Source: Klenkia soli (lineage in GTDB: Bacteria > Actinomycetota > Actinomycetes > Mycobacteriales > Geodermatophilaceae). Taken from it: 64,000 nt of DNA. Below the pieces are notes generated by a model. It saw only the letters and a program-made list of their open reading frames with translations. It was not told the origin of the DNA and made no database searches. Shown piece after piece: positions 51,863 to 61,577 of this stretch (position 1 is its first letter; every line of letters begins with the position of its first letter). Where the stretch lies: assembly GCF_900103975.1 (NCBI RefSeq), contig NZ_FNIR01000006.1, positions 62,001-126,000 on the forward strand. Direction: 5' to 3'. The position numbers were made by a program, and so were the translations under genes.

Positions 51863-52267
51863 GGTGGGCCTCTCCGTCGGTGTCGGGTGTCGACCGCGGA
51901 AGGTATCCGGTGGCCGGTGGCGAGCCCGCCGCGGGGTTGACCAGCGGTTACCCAGCCGGGTTGCCCGGGTGCTGAGCGTGAGGTTGTCTGGGTGCACGGG
52001 GTCCGCGACGAACGGCGAAGAGGAATGGCATCCGGATGGTGGTCCTCGTGGTGGCAGCGCGTGCTGTCGGCGCCCGAGGTGGCCGAGCGCGCGGCCCTCC
52101 CGGCGCCGCGCGTCCCGGTCGAGGACCCGCAACCGGAGGAGAGACCGGTTGCGCGCGAGCACGTCCCCTCGCCGCGGAGCGCCCCGGCAGGACCGCCCCC
52201 CGGTGACCCACCGACGGGCGGGGACACACCAGCACGTCCCCCCGCAGAGACGACAGGAGTTCCACCC
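51863..52267. other. 405-base region between bioY and the roadblock-like gene
   Basis: Contains the bioY promoter region, a dyad at 51938-51951, a weak plus-strand TTGCCC-N17-TTGTCT at 51961-51989, and, from an ATG at 52025, 81 codons in frame with the downstream gene. That extension (MASGWWSSWWQRVLSAPEV, then Pro/Glu-rich) has AGAGGA abutting the ATG and no recognisable domain. It may be an N-terminal tail of the roadblock protein or untranslated leader; I cannot decide. Confidence 0.4.
51938..51951. promoter_or_regulatory. Possible BioQ-like operator of bioY
   Basis: TGACC-N4-GTTAC, 76 bases upstream of the bioY start. It resembles the TGAAC-N3-GTTAC operator described for the actinobacterial biotin regulator BioQ, with one mismatch and one extra spacer base. 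Suggestive only. Confidence 0.3.
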
Positions 52268-52636
52268 ATGGCTCAGCTCGACAGCGTCATCACCTCACTG
52301 CTGGAGATCGAGGGCGCCAGCGGTGCCGCCATCGTCGACATCGACAGCGGCATGGCCCTCGCGGCCGGCGGCAGCCCCGGCTTCGACCTCAACGTCGCCG
52401 CGGCCGGCAACTCCAACGTGGTGCGGGCCAAGCTGCGCACCATCGCCGACCTAGAGCTCCAGGACGAGATCGAGGACATCCTCATCACGCTCAAGGGTCA
52501 GTACCACCTGATCAACGTGCTCAAGGGCGCCGGCAACACCGGTCTGCTGATCTACCTGGTGCTCAACCGCTCGACGGCCAACCTGGCCCTGGCCCGGCAC
52601 AAGCTGCGCTCGGTCGCCACCACCGTCAGCGTCTGA
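52268..52636 (+). CDS. Roadblock/LC7-like small protein
   Basis: 122 residues from ATG 52268, with AGGAG eight bases upstream. Pattern of a roadblock/LC7 or profilin-like alpha-beta domain: LLEIEGASGAAIVDIDSGMALAAGG at the start and ILITLKGQYHLINVLKGAGNTGLLIYLVLNRSTANLALAR in the second half. Such proteins regulate small GTPases or form scaffolds in actinobacteria, usually beside a GTPase or sensor gene, none of which is here. It stands alone between the biotin transporter and a convergent ABC gene. Confidence 0.72.
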   Translation: MAQLDSVITSLLEIEGASGAAIVDIDSGMALAAGGSPGFDLNVAAAGNSNVVRAKLRTIADLELQDEIEDILITLKGQYHLINVLKGAGNTGLLIYLVLNRSTANLALARHKLRSVATTVSV

Positions 52637-52643
52637 CGGAGGA

Positions 52644-52670
52644 CCCCTCTCCCCGCCGCGGGGGGAGGGG
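52644..52670. terminator. Bidirectional GC hairpin terminator
   Basis: Arms 52644-52654 and 52660-52670 (11 bp, one mismatch, 5-base loop) between the convergent roadblock gene (ends 52636) and ABC ATPase gene (ends 52674). Confidence 0.6.
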
Positions 52671-52673
52671 GCC

Positions 52674-54197
52674 TCAGGCGGCGGCGAGGATGCGGGCGCG
52701 GATGTCGACCGCGGTCATCTCGTGGGTGTCCAGCCACTCGTCGACCCGGCCGTCGGTGACCACGCCGATCCGGTCGCAGCACTCGGTGAGCTCGTCGGGG
52801 TCGACCGACACCACGACCACCGACCGGCCGTGCGCGGTGGCCTCGTCCAGCAGCGTGCGCACCTCCCGGCGCGAGCGGGCGTCCAGGCCCCGGGTCGGCT
52901 CGTGGACGACGACCACGTCGCCGTCGTGGGCGGCCAGCCACCGGGCCAGGGCCAGCTTGTGCTGGTCGCCCCCGGACAGCGCGCCGAAGACGGTCTTGAT
53001 GCTGAGGGTGGCCACGTTCATGCGGTGCACGGTGTCGATCACCCCGCGCAGGCTGGCGATCTCCGACCGGAGGTCCGAGGGCCGGCCCCACTCCTCGTCG
53101 GTCAGGGTGCGGGCGATGGTCGCGCCCGGGTCGACCCCGTAGGCGTCGTCGTCGGGCCGGTAGGCCTCCAGCCGGAGCGCCGCGGAGCCGGCCGCCGTGG
53201 GCACCGGGCGGTCCTCGCCCCCCACGGTGACGCCGTCGCACTGGGCGGGGATCTCCCCGGTGAGGGCGCCGGCGATCTCCCGCAGGCCCGAGCGCCGTCG
53301 TCCGGTCAGCCCCAGCACCTCACCCCGGCGCAGCCGCAGGTCCAGCCCGGTCGCGGTGCCGGCCACCCGCAGGTTGCGCACCTCGAGGGCGACGTCCGCG
53401 GAGGGCTGCGGGCGGGTGGTCGTGGTCGATGCGTCGTCGGGGGCGGGGCGGGCCGTGGGGATGCGCACCGGGGTGGCCGGTCGGGGCAGCGCGCCGTCCA
53501 GCGTGGCCACCACCAGCCGGGCGGGGTCCAGCTCGGCCGCCGGGGCGTCGAGGGCGATGCGGCCCTCGCGCAGCACGAGCACCCGGTCGACCACCTCGAG
53601 CATCTCGGGCAGCCGGTGGCTGATGTAGAGCACGCCACGACCCTCGTCGCGCAGCCGCCGGGCCACCGCGTGCAGGCCCTGCACCTCCCCGGGCGTCAGC
53701 GACGCGGAGACCTCGTCCATGACGATCAGCTTCGTGTCCTCGGCGAGCACCCGGGCGGCCTCGACCAGGCCGTGCACGAACCGGGGGACGTCGGCGACCA
53801 GGGCGTCGGGGTCGAGGTCCAGCCCGATCTCGGCGAGCACCGCCCGGGCCCGGGCCCGCACCCGGGGTTCGGGTGCGTCGGCGAGCTCGGTGCCGCGCAG
53901 CACCGCCCGGGCGACGGTGAGCGACGGGTCGATCCGGATGAGCTGCTCGACCCGGCCCACGCCCAGGTGCCGGGCGTCGTGCGCCGAGAGCGGGGCGTAG
54001 GCGTGGCCCAGGACGGTCATCCGCCCCGCGTCCGGGGCGTAGGTGCCGGCGACCACGTCGCCCAGCGTCGACTTGCCCGCGCCGTTGGCGCCGACGAGGC
54101 CGACGACCTCGCCGGCCTCGACGGTGAACGAGACGTCGCGCAGCACCCGCCGGCCCCCGAAGGCCTTGGCGACACCCTCCACGTGCAGCACGGACAT
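52674..54197 (-). CDS. Sugar-type (RbsA/MglA-like) tandem ABC ATPase with degenerate motifs
   Basis: 507 residues, two ABC domains. Domain 1 has Walker A GANGAGKST and Walker B LIVMDEV, but its signature position reads PRFVHGLVEAAR where relatives have LSxGxxQ. Domain 2 keeps a signature LSGGDQHKLALARWL, has no Walker A Lys (GLTGRRRSGLRE, as often in this family) and carries His in place of the Walker B Asp (VVVVHEPTRG). No permease or sugar-binding protein gene is adjacent. Either it serves a transporter elsewhere or has lost transport function. The upstream GH13 gene is on the same strand, 112 bases away. Confidence 0.85.
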   Translation of the reverse strand: MSVLHVEGVAKAFGGRRVLRDVSFTVEAGEVVGLVGANGAGKSTLGDVVAGTYAPDAGRMTVLGHAYAPLSAHDARHLGVGRVEQLIRIDPSLTVARAVLRGTELADAPEPRVRARARAVLAEIGLDLDPDALVADVPRFVHGLVEAARVLAEDTKLIVMDEVSASLTPGEVQGLHAVARRLRDEGRGVLYISHRLPEMLEVVDRVLVLREGRIALDAPAAELDPARLVVATLDGALPRPATPVRIPTARPAPDDASTTTTRPQPSADVALEVRNLRVAGTATGLDLRLRRGEVLGLTGRRRSGLREIAGALTGEIPAQCDGVTVGGEDRPVPTAAGSAALRLEAYRPDDDAYGVDPGATIARTLTDEEWGRPSDLRSEIASLRGVIDTVHRMNVATLSIKTVFGALSGGDQHKLALARWLAAHDGDVVVVHEPTRGLDARSRREVRTLLDEATAHGRSVVVVSVDPDELTECCDRIGVVTDGRVDEWLDTHEMTAVDIRARILAAA

Positions 54198-54309
54198 GGG
54201 GTGTTCTGGCCTCCCGGGCCGGCTCCCCGCGAGGGTCCCCGACGTCGTCCCCGTGACGGTGAGTGGTCAGGTGGAGACTACCCGCGGTCCGGGCGCGCGC
54301 CTCCCGGGA

Positions 54310-55875
54310 TCAGACCGCCAGCCACACCGCCGCGTCGTCGGGCAGGTGCCCGCCGGTGAGCTCGGCGCTGGCCAGCAGGACCTCCCCGGCCGGCAGCGGG
54401 ACCGGTGCCCCCGAGAGGTTCACCAGCACCGCGTGGTCACCACGCCGGAACGCCAGGCAGCCCTCCGGCGCGGACTGCCAGGTCAGCTCGCCGGCCAGCG
54501 AGCGGCGCAGCTGCAGGGCGCGTCGGTACAGCGACAGCATCGAACCGGGGTCGCCGGCCTGCGCCTCCGCGGTGAGCGCACCCCACCCGGCCGGCATCGG
54601 CAGCCACGTCTCGGTGCCGTCGCTGAAACCGTAGGGCGGGTGCTCGCCGCTCCACGGCACCGGGATGCGGCAGGCGTCGCGCCCGCGCTCGGCCCCACCC
54701 GAGCGGAACCACACCGGGTCGGTGAGGGCCTCGTCGGGCAGCTCGACGTCGGGCATGCCGAGCTCGTCGCCGTTGTAGACGAACGCCATGCCGGGCAGGG
54801 CCAGCTGCAGCAGGGCCGCCGCGCGGGCCCGTCGGGTGCCCAGCTCGCCGTCGCCGTAGCGGGTCACGTGCCGGGGCCGGTCGTGGTTGGACAGCACCCA
54901 GCACGCCGGCGCCGGGGTGGCGGCCACCGCGGCGAGGGAGTCGACCACGGCGGCCCGCAGGTCGGTCGCCGTCCAGTCGGCGGTGAGCAGCCGGAAGTTG
55001 AACGCCGAGTGCAGCTCGTCGGGGCGCAGGTAGCGGGCCAGCCGCTCCTCGCTGGACACCCACACCTCGCCGACGGTCATCGCGCCCGGGTACTCGTCGA
55101 GCACCCGGCGGACCAGCCGGTGGATGTCGTGCACGCCGTCCTGGTCCAGCCGCGGGTCGTCGGGACCGTGGTCGTCGAAGATCCCGGTCTCCTCGTCGAA
55201 GGCCACGTCGGGCAGCCCCGGTGCCTTCGCCATGCCGTGCGCGACGTCGATGCGGAAGCCGTCGACCCCGCGGTCCAGCCAGAACCGCAGCGTGTGCTCG
55301 AGGTCGGCGAGCACCTCGGGGTGGGTGAAGTCGAGGTCGGGCTGCTCGGGGGCGAACAGGTGCAGGTACCACTGCCCGTCGGGGACCCGGGTCCAGGCCG
55401 GCCCCCCGAAGATCGAGGGCCAGTTGTTCGGCGGGGTGGCGCCGTCGGGGCCCCGGCCCTCCCGGAAGACGTACCGCGCGCGCTCCGGTGACCCCGGGCC
55501 TGCGGCCAGCGCCTGCTGGAACCACTCGCGCTGGTCGGAGGTGTGGTTGGGCACCAGGTCGATGGTCACCCGGATGCCCAGCTCGTGCGCCTGCGCCAGC
55601 ACGGCGTCGAACTCGGCCAGGTCGCCGAACACCGGCTCGACGTCGCGGGGGTCGGCGACGTCGTAGCCGTGGTCGGCCATGGGGGAGGGGTAGAACGGGT
55701 TGATCCACAGCGCGTCGACGCCCAGGGCGGCCAGCTCGGGCAGCCGGGCCCGCAGGCCGGCGAGGTCGCCCACGCCGTCGTCCCCGCCGTCGGCGAAGGA
55801 CCGGATGTAGACCTGGTAGAAGACCGCGTCCCGCCACCAGTCGGTGGACGGCGGCGCGGGCAGGGTGGTGGTCAC
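54310..55875 (-). CDS. GH13 alpha-glucosidase / oligo-1,6-glucosidase-like enzyme
   Basis: 521 residues, GTG 55875 with GGGAG 7 bases upstream. TIM-barrel motifs: DLVPNHTSDQ, nucleophile Asp in GFRIDVAHG near 210, acid/base Glu in TVGEVWV near 269 and Asp in LSNHDRPR near 331; starts DWWRDAVFYQVYIRSFADG. Subfamily features (YQVYIRSFADGGDDGVGDLAGL) fit intracellular alpha-glucosidases acting on maltose, isomaltose or sucrose-like sugars. No signal peptide. It ends the mscS-MFS-globin-GH13 run; a 55-base gap separates it from the globin gene. Confidence 0.92.
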   Translation of the reverse strand: MTTTLPAPPSTDWWRDAVFYQVYIRSFADGGDDGVGDLAGLRARLPELAALGVDALWINPFYPSPMADHGYDVADPRDVEPVFGDLAEFDAVLAQAHELGIRVTIDLVPNHTSDQREWFQQALAAGPGSPERARYVFREGRGPDGATPPNNWPSIFGGPAWTRVPDGQWYLHLFAPEQPDLDFTHPEVLADLEHTLRFWLDRGVDGFRIDVAHGMAKAPGLPDVAFDEETGIFDDHGPDDPRLDQDGVHDIHRLVRRVLDEYPGAMTVGEVWVSSEERLARYLRPDELHSAFNFRLLTADWTATDLRAAVVDSLAAVAATPAPACWVLSNHDRPRHVTRYGDGELGTRRARAAALLQLALPGMAFVYNGDELGMPDVELPDEALTDPVWFRSGGAERGRDACRIPVPWSGEHPPYGFSDGTETWLPMPAGWGALTAEAQAGDPGSMLSLYRRALQLRRSLAGELTWQSAPEGCLAFRRGDHAVLVNLSGAPVPLPAGEVLLASAELTGGHLPDDAAVWLAV

Positions 55876-55930
55876 GTGGGTGCTCCCGGGGAGGTTCGGA
55901 GGGGCACGCCGACGGCGCTGTCAGCGAGGG

Positions 55931-56356
55931 TCAGGGGGCGAGCTCGGTGGGGTCGTCCCACCGGTTCTGCATGCTGCGGGCAGCCATCTCCAGGTAGCCC
56001 CACAGCGTGGCGTCCTGCTCGGCGGTGAGCCCCAGCGAGTCGACGGCCGCGCGCATCAGCGCCAGCCAGGCGTCGCGCTCGCGCTCGCCGATGGCGAACG
56101 GGGCGTGCCGCATGCGCAACCGGGGGTGGCCGCGCTGCTCGGAGTAGGTGGTCGGGCCGCCCCAGTACTGCTCCAGGAACCTGCGCAGGCGCTCCTCGGC
56201 GCCGTCCCAGTCGTCCTGCGGGTACAGCGGGGACAGCACCGGGTCGCTGCGGACGCCGGCGTAGAAGTGCGCCACCAACGCGCGGAAGACCGGTTCACCG
56301 CCGACCTCGGCGTAGAACGTGCGTGCCGAGGGCAGGGGGCGGCTCGACTCGCTCAT
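55931..56356 (-). CDS. glbO: Group II truncated haemoglobin
   Basis: 141 residues from ATG 56356. [34 protein letters not shown] at the start, and the [19 protein letters not shown] block with the proximal His (near 89) and the conserved Trp of the G8 position, identify a GlbO-like protein. It binds oxygen or NO-derived ligands for protection or delivery. Its start overlaps the MFS stop (ATGA). Confidence 0.93.
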   Translation of the reverse strand: MSESSRPLPSARTFYAEVGGEPVFRALVAHFYAGVRSDPVLSPLYPQDDWDGAEERLRRFLEQYWGGPTTYSEQRGHPRLRMRHAPFAIGERERDAWLALMRAAVDSLGLTAEQDATLWGYLEMAARSMQNRWDDPTELAP

Positions 56357-57645
56357 GGTCCCGATGGTCCCGCAACGGGGACGCCGGCCGGCGGCCGGGT
56401 GCGCACCAGCCCGAGCAACGGCCCGACCACCAGCGGCAACCCCACCAGACCGGTGAGCAGCACGACGGTGCTCGCCGGGACGAGGTCGGCCGCGGCCCCG
56501 GCCGCGAGGGCGCCCAGCCCCTGTACGGCGAACATGCCGGCCATCGCGATGCCGAGCGCGCGCCCCCGTGCCGCGGGCGGCACCGCCTGCACGAAGGCCA
56601 CGTTCAGCGGGATCGACCAGGCGCTGCCGAACCCGGCGACGGCGAGCGCGGCGACGAAGAGCGGGACGGCGAGGTCGCGGTCGGGCAGGCGTGCGGCCAG
56701 CCCGGCGGCGGCGGTGGCGGCCACCGACAGCACCACCAGCGGCGTGACCAGCCGCTCGCGCAGCTGCGGCGGGCAGAACCGGCCCACCACCACCCCGCCG
56801 ACGACGGCCCCGGCGGGGTGGACCGCCAGCAGCACGCCGACCAGGGACTGGCCGCCGGAGAGCTCGTCGGACAACGCCGGCCCGATGCCCTCGTGCGCGT
56901 TGTTCAGCAGCACGCCGACCCACAGCAGGGTCACGACGGCGACGAGCCGGCGGTCGCCCAGCACGAGCCGCAGGCCGGCAGCGGTGTCGCGCCAGACCGA
57001 CTGGGCCGCGGGCGCGTCCGGGTCCAGCGGCGCCGGCCGGCTCCGCAGCCCGCCCAGCAGCCAGAGGCCGGAGACGGCGAACGTGGCCGCGTTCAGCAGC
57101 AGCCCGAGCGAGGGGGACAGCGCGGTGACCAGCAGCCCGCCCAGGAGGAAGCCGACGACCTGGGCCAGCTGGAGCACGATCCCGGCCACCGAGGTCGCCA
57201 CCACGTACCGGTCGCCGGTGAGGATGTCGGCGGTCAGCGCCGCGCGGGCGGCCTCGTAGGGCGGGGCGCCGACCGAGACCAGCAGGAGCAACCCGAGCAG
57301 GGCCGGCAGCGGCACCCCGGGGATGGCCATCACCGCCACCAGCCCCGCGCGGGCCAGGTCGCTCACCACCATCACCCGGTGCCGGGGGAGGCGGTCGGCC
57401 AGGGCCGCGAGGACCGGTCCGCCGACGACCCACGGCAGGTAGCCGATCGCGAAGGTCAGCGCGCTGAGCACCGGGGAACCGGTGCGCTGGAACACCAGCA
57501 CCGTGAGGGCTAGGCGGGCCAGCTGGTCACCGATCGTGGCCAGCACCAGGGACCCGAACAGCGGGCGGTACTCGGGCACGGCGAAGACCGACCGGTAGGT
57601 GGCCGGTCGGTCGTCGCGGTGCTCGGTGGGGGCCCGGTGGGTCAG
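56353..57645 (-). CDS. Major facilitator superfamily transporter; probable CTG start
   Basis: About 430 residues with twelve membrane segments. The N-terminal [42 protein letters not shown] region is typical of MFS drug or metabolite exporters of the MDR group in actinobacteria, with [15 protein letters not shown] in the 2-3 loop. No ATG, GTG or TTG precedes the conserved TYRSVFAV in frame; CTG 57645, overlapping the mscS stop (CTGA), is the likely initiator. The only downstream choice, the GTG inside FAVPEY, would cut the conserved segment. Substrate unknown. Confidence 0.83.
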   Translation of the reverse strand: MTHRAPTEHRDDRPATYRSVFAVPEYRPLFGSLVLATIGDQLARLALTVLVFQRTGSPVLSALTFAIGYLPWVVGGPVLAALADRLPRHRVMVVSDLARAGLVAVMAIPGVPLPALLGLLLLVSVGAPPYEAARAALTADILTGDRYVVATSVAGIVLQLAQVVGFLLGGLLVTALSPSLGLLLNAATFAVSGLWLLGGLRSRPAPLDPDAPAAQSVWRDTAAGLRLVLGDRRLVAVVTLLWVGVLLNNAHEGIGPALSDELSGGQSLVGVLLAVHPAGAVVGGVVVGRFCPPQLRERLVTPLVVLSVAATAAAGLAARLPDRDLAVPLFVAALAVAGFGSAWSIPLNVAFVQAVPPAARGRALGIAMAGMFAVQGLGALAAGAAADLVPASTVVLLTGLVGLPLVVGPLLGLVRTRPPAGVPVAGPSGP

Positions 57646-58643
57646 GTCGGACCCACCGCGGTCGGGGCCACCACCACGGGGATCCGGATCCCCTCGGCGG
57701 CGAAGCGCTCCTGCAGCCGCATGCGCAGCTCGCGGCCGACCCGCCACTGGTCGGCGTTGGTCGTGCGCACCTGCAGCCGCATGACGATGGCCTGCGGGGT
57801 GATGGCCTCCACGCCCAGCGACTCGGGCTCGCCGAGGATGACCTCGGCCCACTCGGGCTCGGCGTACACGGCGTCGCCGACCTCCTGCATGACCGTGCGG
57901 CAACGCTCGAGGTCGGTGTCGTGGGTGACCGGCAGGTCGATGACGACCTGGGCGTAGCCCTGGCTCTTGTTGCCCACCCGGAGCACCTCGCCGTTGCGGG
58001 CGTACCAGACCACGCCGTTGACGTCGCGCAGCCGGGTGATGCGCAGCCCGACGGCCTCGACGGTGCCGCTGGCCTCGCCCAGGTCGACGACGTCACCCAC
58101 GCCGTACTGGTCCTCGAGGATGATCCCGATCCCGGCGATGAAGTCCTTGATCAGGTTCTGCGCGCCGAAGCCCAGGGCCACGCCGACGACCCCGGCCGAG
58201 GCCACGATGGGCGCCAGGTTGATGCCCAGCTCGCCGAGCACCATCACGATCGCGATGAAGAACACGACGATCGAGGCGAAGCTCCGCAGCACCGAGCCGA
58301 TGGCCTCGGCGCGCTGGGTGCGCCGCGCCGCCACCTGCTCGACCACCTGCTGGTGGTTCTGGTTGCCGTTCTTGGTCCGGCGCGGCTTGAGGATCGTGGG
58401 GACCTGGCCGCTGGCGGTGCGGCTGGTGAGCCGGCGGATGGAGCGGTTGATCAGCAGCCGCGCGACGGCGGCCACGACGATGATCAGCAGGATGCGCAGC
58501 GGGGTGGCCACGAAGGCCTGCGCGTTGTCGGCCAGCCAGTCCAGGCCGAACCAGTCGTAGACCCGCGCGCACAGCGACGAGGTGTCCTCGGTCACGCAGC
58601 TCGGCACCTCGGCGGCTGTGACGGACAGTGCAGAAGTCATCAC
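57642..58643 (-). CDS. MscS-family mechanosensitive channel
   Basis: 333 residues from GTG 58643 (GGGAG 8 bases upstream; an ATG follows as the next codon). Three membrane segments: about 45-65, 115-140 and a pore helix with ASAGVVGVALGFGAQNLIKDFIAG near 150, then the beta domain EDQYGVGDVVDLGEASGTVEAVGLRITRLRD and a C-terminal alpha/beta domain. It opens under membrane tension and releases solutes on osmotic downshock. First gene of the minus-strand run down to 54310. Confidence 0.92.
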   Translation of the reverse strand: MMTSALSVTAAEVPSCVTEDTSSLCARVYDWFGLDWLADNAQAFVATPLRILLIIVVAAVARLLINRSIRRLTSRTASGQVPTILKPRRTKNGNQNHQQVVEQVAARRTQRAEAIGSVLRSFASIVVFFIAIVMVLGELGINLAPIVASAGVVGVALGFGAQNLIKDFIAGIGIILEDQYGVGDVVDLGEASGTVEAVGLRITRLRDVNGVVWYARNGEVLRVGNKSQGYAQVVIDLPVTHDTDLERCRTVMQEVGDAVYAEPEWAEVILGEPESLGVEAITPQAIVMRLQVRTTNADQWRVGRELRMRLQERFAAEGIRIPVVVAPTAVGPT

Positions 58644-58731
58644 TCAGGAGTCTCCCATGTGGATCATGGTGGGGACCAGGTCCTCGGGGCGCGGGCGGCG
58701 GTGCGCCTCGGCGCGGGGGACCGGTCGACGG

Positions 58732-60837
58732 TCAGCGGGGCTCGAGCCCGGTGTGGGCCGCGACGAAGGCGAGCTGGTCGGCGGCCAACCCCACCGTACG
58801 GCTCACCGCCCGGGCCCCGTGGCCCACCGCCAGCTCGCGGCGCAGCACGACCGGGGCCGAGGACGACGTCGCGTGCTGGAGCGCCGCGGCCAGCTTGCGC
58901 GCGTGCAGCGGGTCGACCCGGGTGTCGGACTCGAAGGTCGTGAGGAGCACCGCCGGGTAGGCCGTGCCCTCGACGACGCGGTGGTAGGGGGAGTAGTCCA
59001 GCAGCCAGCCGAGCTCGTCGGGGTCGGTGGCGGTGCCGTACTCGTCGTTCCAGGTGCGGCCCAGCCCGAACAGCTCGTACCGCACCATGTCCAACAGCGG
59101 GGCGCTGCACACGACGGCGGCGACCAGGTCGGGGCGCTGGGTGGTGGTGGCACCCACCAGCAGGCCGCCGTTGGAGCCGCCGAACACCGCCAGCTGCGCC
59201 GGCGTGGTCCAGCCCTGCCCCACCAGGTGCTCACCGGCGGCGGCGAAGTCGTCGAACACGTTCTGCTTGTGCTCCCGCATGCCGGCCCGGTGCCACTGCT
59301 CGCCGTGCTCGGAACCCCCGCGCAGGTTCGCCACCGCCCACACCCCGCCGGCGGCGACCCAGGCCAGCGCCTGCGCGCTGTAGCCCGGGGTCAGCGACAC
59401 CCCGAACCCGCCGTAGCCGTAGAGCACCGTCGGCCGCGGGCGGCTCGGCGCGCTCTCCAGCGAGAGCACGAACAGGTGCACCGGCGTGCCGTCGGCCGAG
59501 GTCGCGTGCGTCTCGGTGACGACGACGTCGGGGACGGCGCCGGCCACCGGGGCCTGCTCCCACGGCGTGAGGGTGCCGGGGTCGGCGGCGTCCCACCGCA
59601 GCACCGACGGCGGGGTCGCGTAGTCGGTCCAGCCCACCCACGCGCTGGTGCCCCCCTCAGGAGGCGCGCTCACGCCGGCGATGCTGCCCGGCGGGACCGC
59701 GATGTCGCCCAGCCGGCCGGACCCGTCGGCCGCCCAGACCGACAACCGGTCGGTGGCGTCGACGGCGTGGACGGCGAGCACCCGCAGGTCGCCCTCGGGG
59801 CCGTCGACCAGCGCGAGGTCGGAGAGCACCGCGCCGTCGGCCTCGGGCACCACCGTGGTCCAGGCCGCCGGCTCCCAGGTGGCGGGGTCGGCCGGGTCGG
59901 CGACGGCGACCCGCCCGCGCGGTGCGTCTCGGTCGGTGGACAGCCACAGCCGGCCGTCCCGGGCCACCCAGGCGCTGGTCTGCGCGTCGACGCCGACCTG
60001 CAGGGGGGCCAGCACGCCGTCGCCGTGCAGGTCGGCCAGCCACACGTCGTCCCGGGGTGCGGTGCCCGCCGAGGCGGACACGACCAGCCAGCGGCCGTCG
60101 CGGGACAACCGCACCCCGTAGTAGTTGGTGGGGTCCAGCCCCTCGCCGTGCACCAGGACGTCGGTGGCCGGGTCGGCCCCGACCCGGTGCCGGAACACCC
60201 GCCGGTGGAACTGCTCCTCGCCCGCCGGCACCTGGTCCGGGGCGAGCCGGCGGACGTAGAACAGCTCGTCGCCGCCGGGCAGCCAGGCGACCGGGGAGTA
60301 GCGGCACCGGTCGACCGGCCCGTCGAGCAGCTCCCCGGTGCGCACGTCCAGCACGAACAGCTGCGACTCCTCGTCGCCCCCGACCGAGACCTGGTAGGCC
60401 AGCCGGTCGCCCTCCCAGGACGGCGACCACGCGTCGAGGGTGGTCGTGCCGGCCGGGTCCAGGGCCATGGGGTCCACCAGCACGCGCTGGGTGGCCGCTG
60501 CATCCCCACCCTCCCGACCGACGGCCTCCCGGACCCGCAGCACCGCGTGCTCCTGGCCCGGGTCGCGGCGGGTCGAGAACGCCCGCCCCGCCCGCCACAC
60601 CGGGATGCCGACCGACCCCGACCGCACCAGCTCACCCAGCTGCTCGGCGAAGGCCGCCCGCCCGGGGAGGCCGGCCAGCAGCTGCCCGGCGTACTCGTCC
60701 TGCGCAGCCGCCCATGCCGTCGTCCGGGGGTCGGCGGGGTCCTCGAGCCAGCGGTACGGGTCGGCCACCGCGCGCCCGTGCAGGTCCTCGACGAGGTCCA
60801 GGCGGGGGGCGAGCAGCGGGTCAGGGATGGCGGTCAC
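58732..60837 (-). CDS. Prolyl oligopeptidase family serine peptidase (S9A)
   Basis: 701 residues, GTG 60837. N-terminal beta-propeller (about 75-400) and a C-terminal alpha/beta-hydrolase domain with catalytic Ser in [12 protein letters not shown] near 554, Asp in [12 protein letters not shown] near 640 and His in AVGHGARAV near 673. Also the [19 protein letters not shown] oxyanion region. Cytosolic enzyme cutting proline-containing peptides; no signal peptide. A TACCGT hexamer six bases before the GTG suggests leaderless transcription. Confidence 0.93.
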   Translation of the reverse strand: MTAIPDPLLAPRLDLVEDLHGRAVADPYRWLEDPADPRTTAWAAAQDEYAGQLLAGLPGRAAFAEQLGELVRSGSVGIPVWRAGRAFSTRRDPGQEHAVLRVREAVGREGGDAAATQRVLVDPMALDPAGTTTLDAWSPSWEGDRLAYQVSVGGDEESQLFVLDVRTGELLDGPVDRCRYSPVAWLPGGDELFYVRRLAPDQVPAGEEQFHRRVFRHRVGADPATDVLVHGEGLDPTNYYGVRLSRDGRWLVVSASAGTAPRDDVWLADLHGDGVLAPLQVGVDAQTSAWVARDGRLWLSTDRDAPRGRVAVADPADPATWEPAAWTTVVPEADGAVLSDLALVDGPEGDLRVLAVHAVDATDRLSVWAADGSGRLGDIAVPPGSIAGVSAPPEGGTSAWVGWTDYATPPSVLRWDAADPGTLTPWEQAPVAGAVPDVVVTETHATSADGTPVHLFVLSLESAPSRPRPTVLYGYGGFGVSLTPGYSAQALAWVAAGGVWAVANLRGGSEHGEQWHRAGMREHKQNVFDDFAAAGEHLVGQGWTTPAQLAVFGGSNGGLLVGATTTQRPDLVAAVVCSAPLLDMVRYELFGLGRTWNDEYGTATDPDELGWLLDYSPYHRVVEGTAYPAVLLTTFESDTRVDPLHARKLAAALQHATSSSAPVVLRRELAVGHGARAVSRTVGLAADQLAFVAAHTGLEPR

Positions 60838-60843
60838 CCGGCG

Positions 60844-60849
60844 ACGGTA
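60844..60849 (-). promoter_or_regulatory. Candidate -10 TACCGT for leaderless prolyl oligopeptidase transcript
   Basis: Minus-strand TACCGT, 6 bases before the GTG at 60837; TANNNT pattern with no ribosome-binding site between it and the start. Confidence 0.35.
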
Positions 60850-60957
60850 ACCAGGACGTCGGACAACTCACTTGCCCCCTGGTGGCCGATCCGGGGCAGG
60901 ATGGGGGTGCCCGTGGGTCGCAGCACACCGGCGGTCCGGGGCGCATGGAGGTGCCCC

Positions 60958-61560
60958 GTGCCGCTGACCGCACTCGGGTCGTCGTCCCCAGCCGGCCCGC
61001 CGGGCCCGCGGCGCGACCCCCGCCCCGGCTCGACCGTGCCCGCAGCCCCGGCCCTGACCGCGGCCTGCCTGCTGCTCAACGCCACCTACGAGCCGCTGTG
61101 CGTGGTCTCCAGCCGCCGGGCCGTCGTGCTGGTCCTGGCCGGCAAGGCCGACCCGGTCGACGTCTCCGACGTGCTCTGCCACGCCGAGCTGGTGGCCCTG
61201 CCGGTGCCCGTCGTCGTCCGGCTGTCCCGCTTCGTGCGGGTGCCCTACCCGGCGCAGGTGCCGCTGTCCCGGCGGGCGGTGTTCACCCGGGACGGCTCGA
61301 CCTGCGTCTACTGCGGGGCCGCCGCGACCAGCATCGACCACGTCTGGCCGCGCAGCCGGGGCGGCACCCACAGCTGGGACAACGTCGTCGCGGCCTGCCG
61401 GCGGTGCAACCACACGAAGGCCGACCGCTCGCTCGCCGAGCTGGGGTGGACCCTGCCGCAGCCGCCCCGGGCGCCGTCGGGCTCGGCGTGGCGGCTGCTC
61501 GGCCACCGCACCGTCGACCCCCGCTGGCGCACCTGGCTCGGCCTCCCCGACGCCGCCTGA
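60958..61560 (+). CDS. HNH endonuclease family protein
   Basis: 200 residues from GTG 60958 with GGAGG six bases upstream. The C-terminal third has the zinc-bound HNH fold: STCVYCGAAATSIDHVWPRSRGG and NVVAACRRCNHTKAD, with two CxxC pairs, the catalytic His and the Asn of the second strand. The first half (LLNATYEPLCVVSSRRAVVLVLAGKAD) is typical of the widespread actinobacterial HNH proteins whose biological role is unknown. It lacks a restriction or phage setting here. Confidence 0.9.
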   Translation: MPLTALGSSSPAGPPGPRRDPRPGSTVPAAPALTAACLLLNATYEPLCVVSSRRAVVLVLAGKADPVDVSDVLCHAELVALPVPVVVRLSRFVRVPYPAQVPLSRRAVFTRDGSTCVYCGAAATSIDHVWPRSRGGTHSWDNVVAACRRCNHTKADRSLAELGWTLPQPPRAPSGSAWRLLGHRTVDPRWRTWLGLPDAA

Positions 61561-61577
61561 AGAAGGGGGCGGTTCCG

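Noticed and set aside
52025-52267. Separate small gene before the roadblock-like protein
   Set aside because: It is in the same frame as the downstream gene without a stop, so it is an extension or leader, not an independent gene.
60958-61560. HNH protein as part of a restriction or defence system
   Set aside because: No methyltransferase, helicase or other defence gene adjacent; this HNH family is widespread in actinobacterial core genomes.
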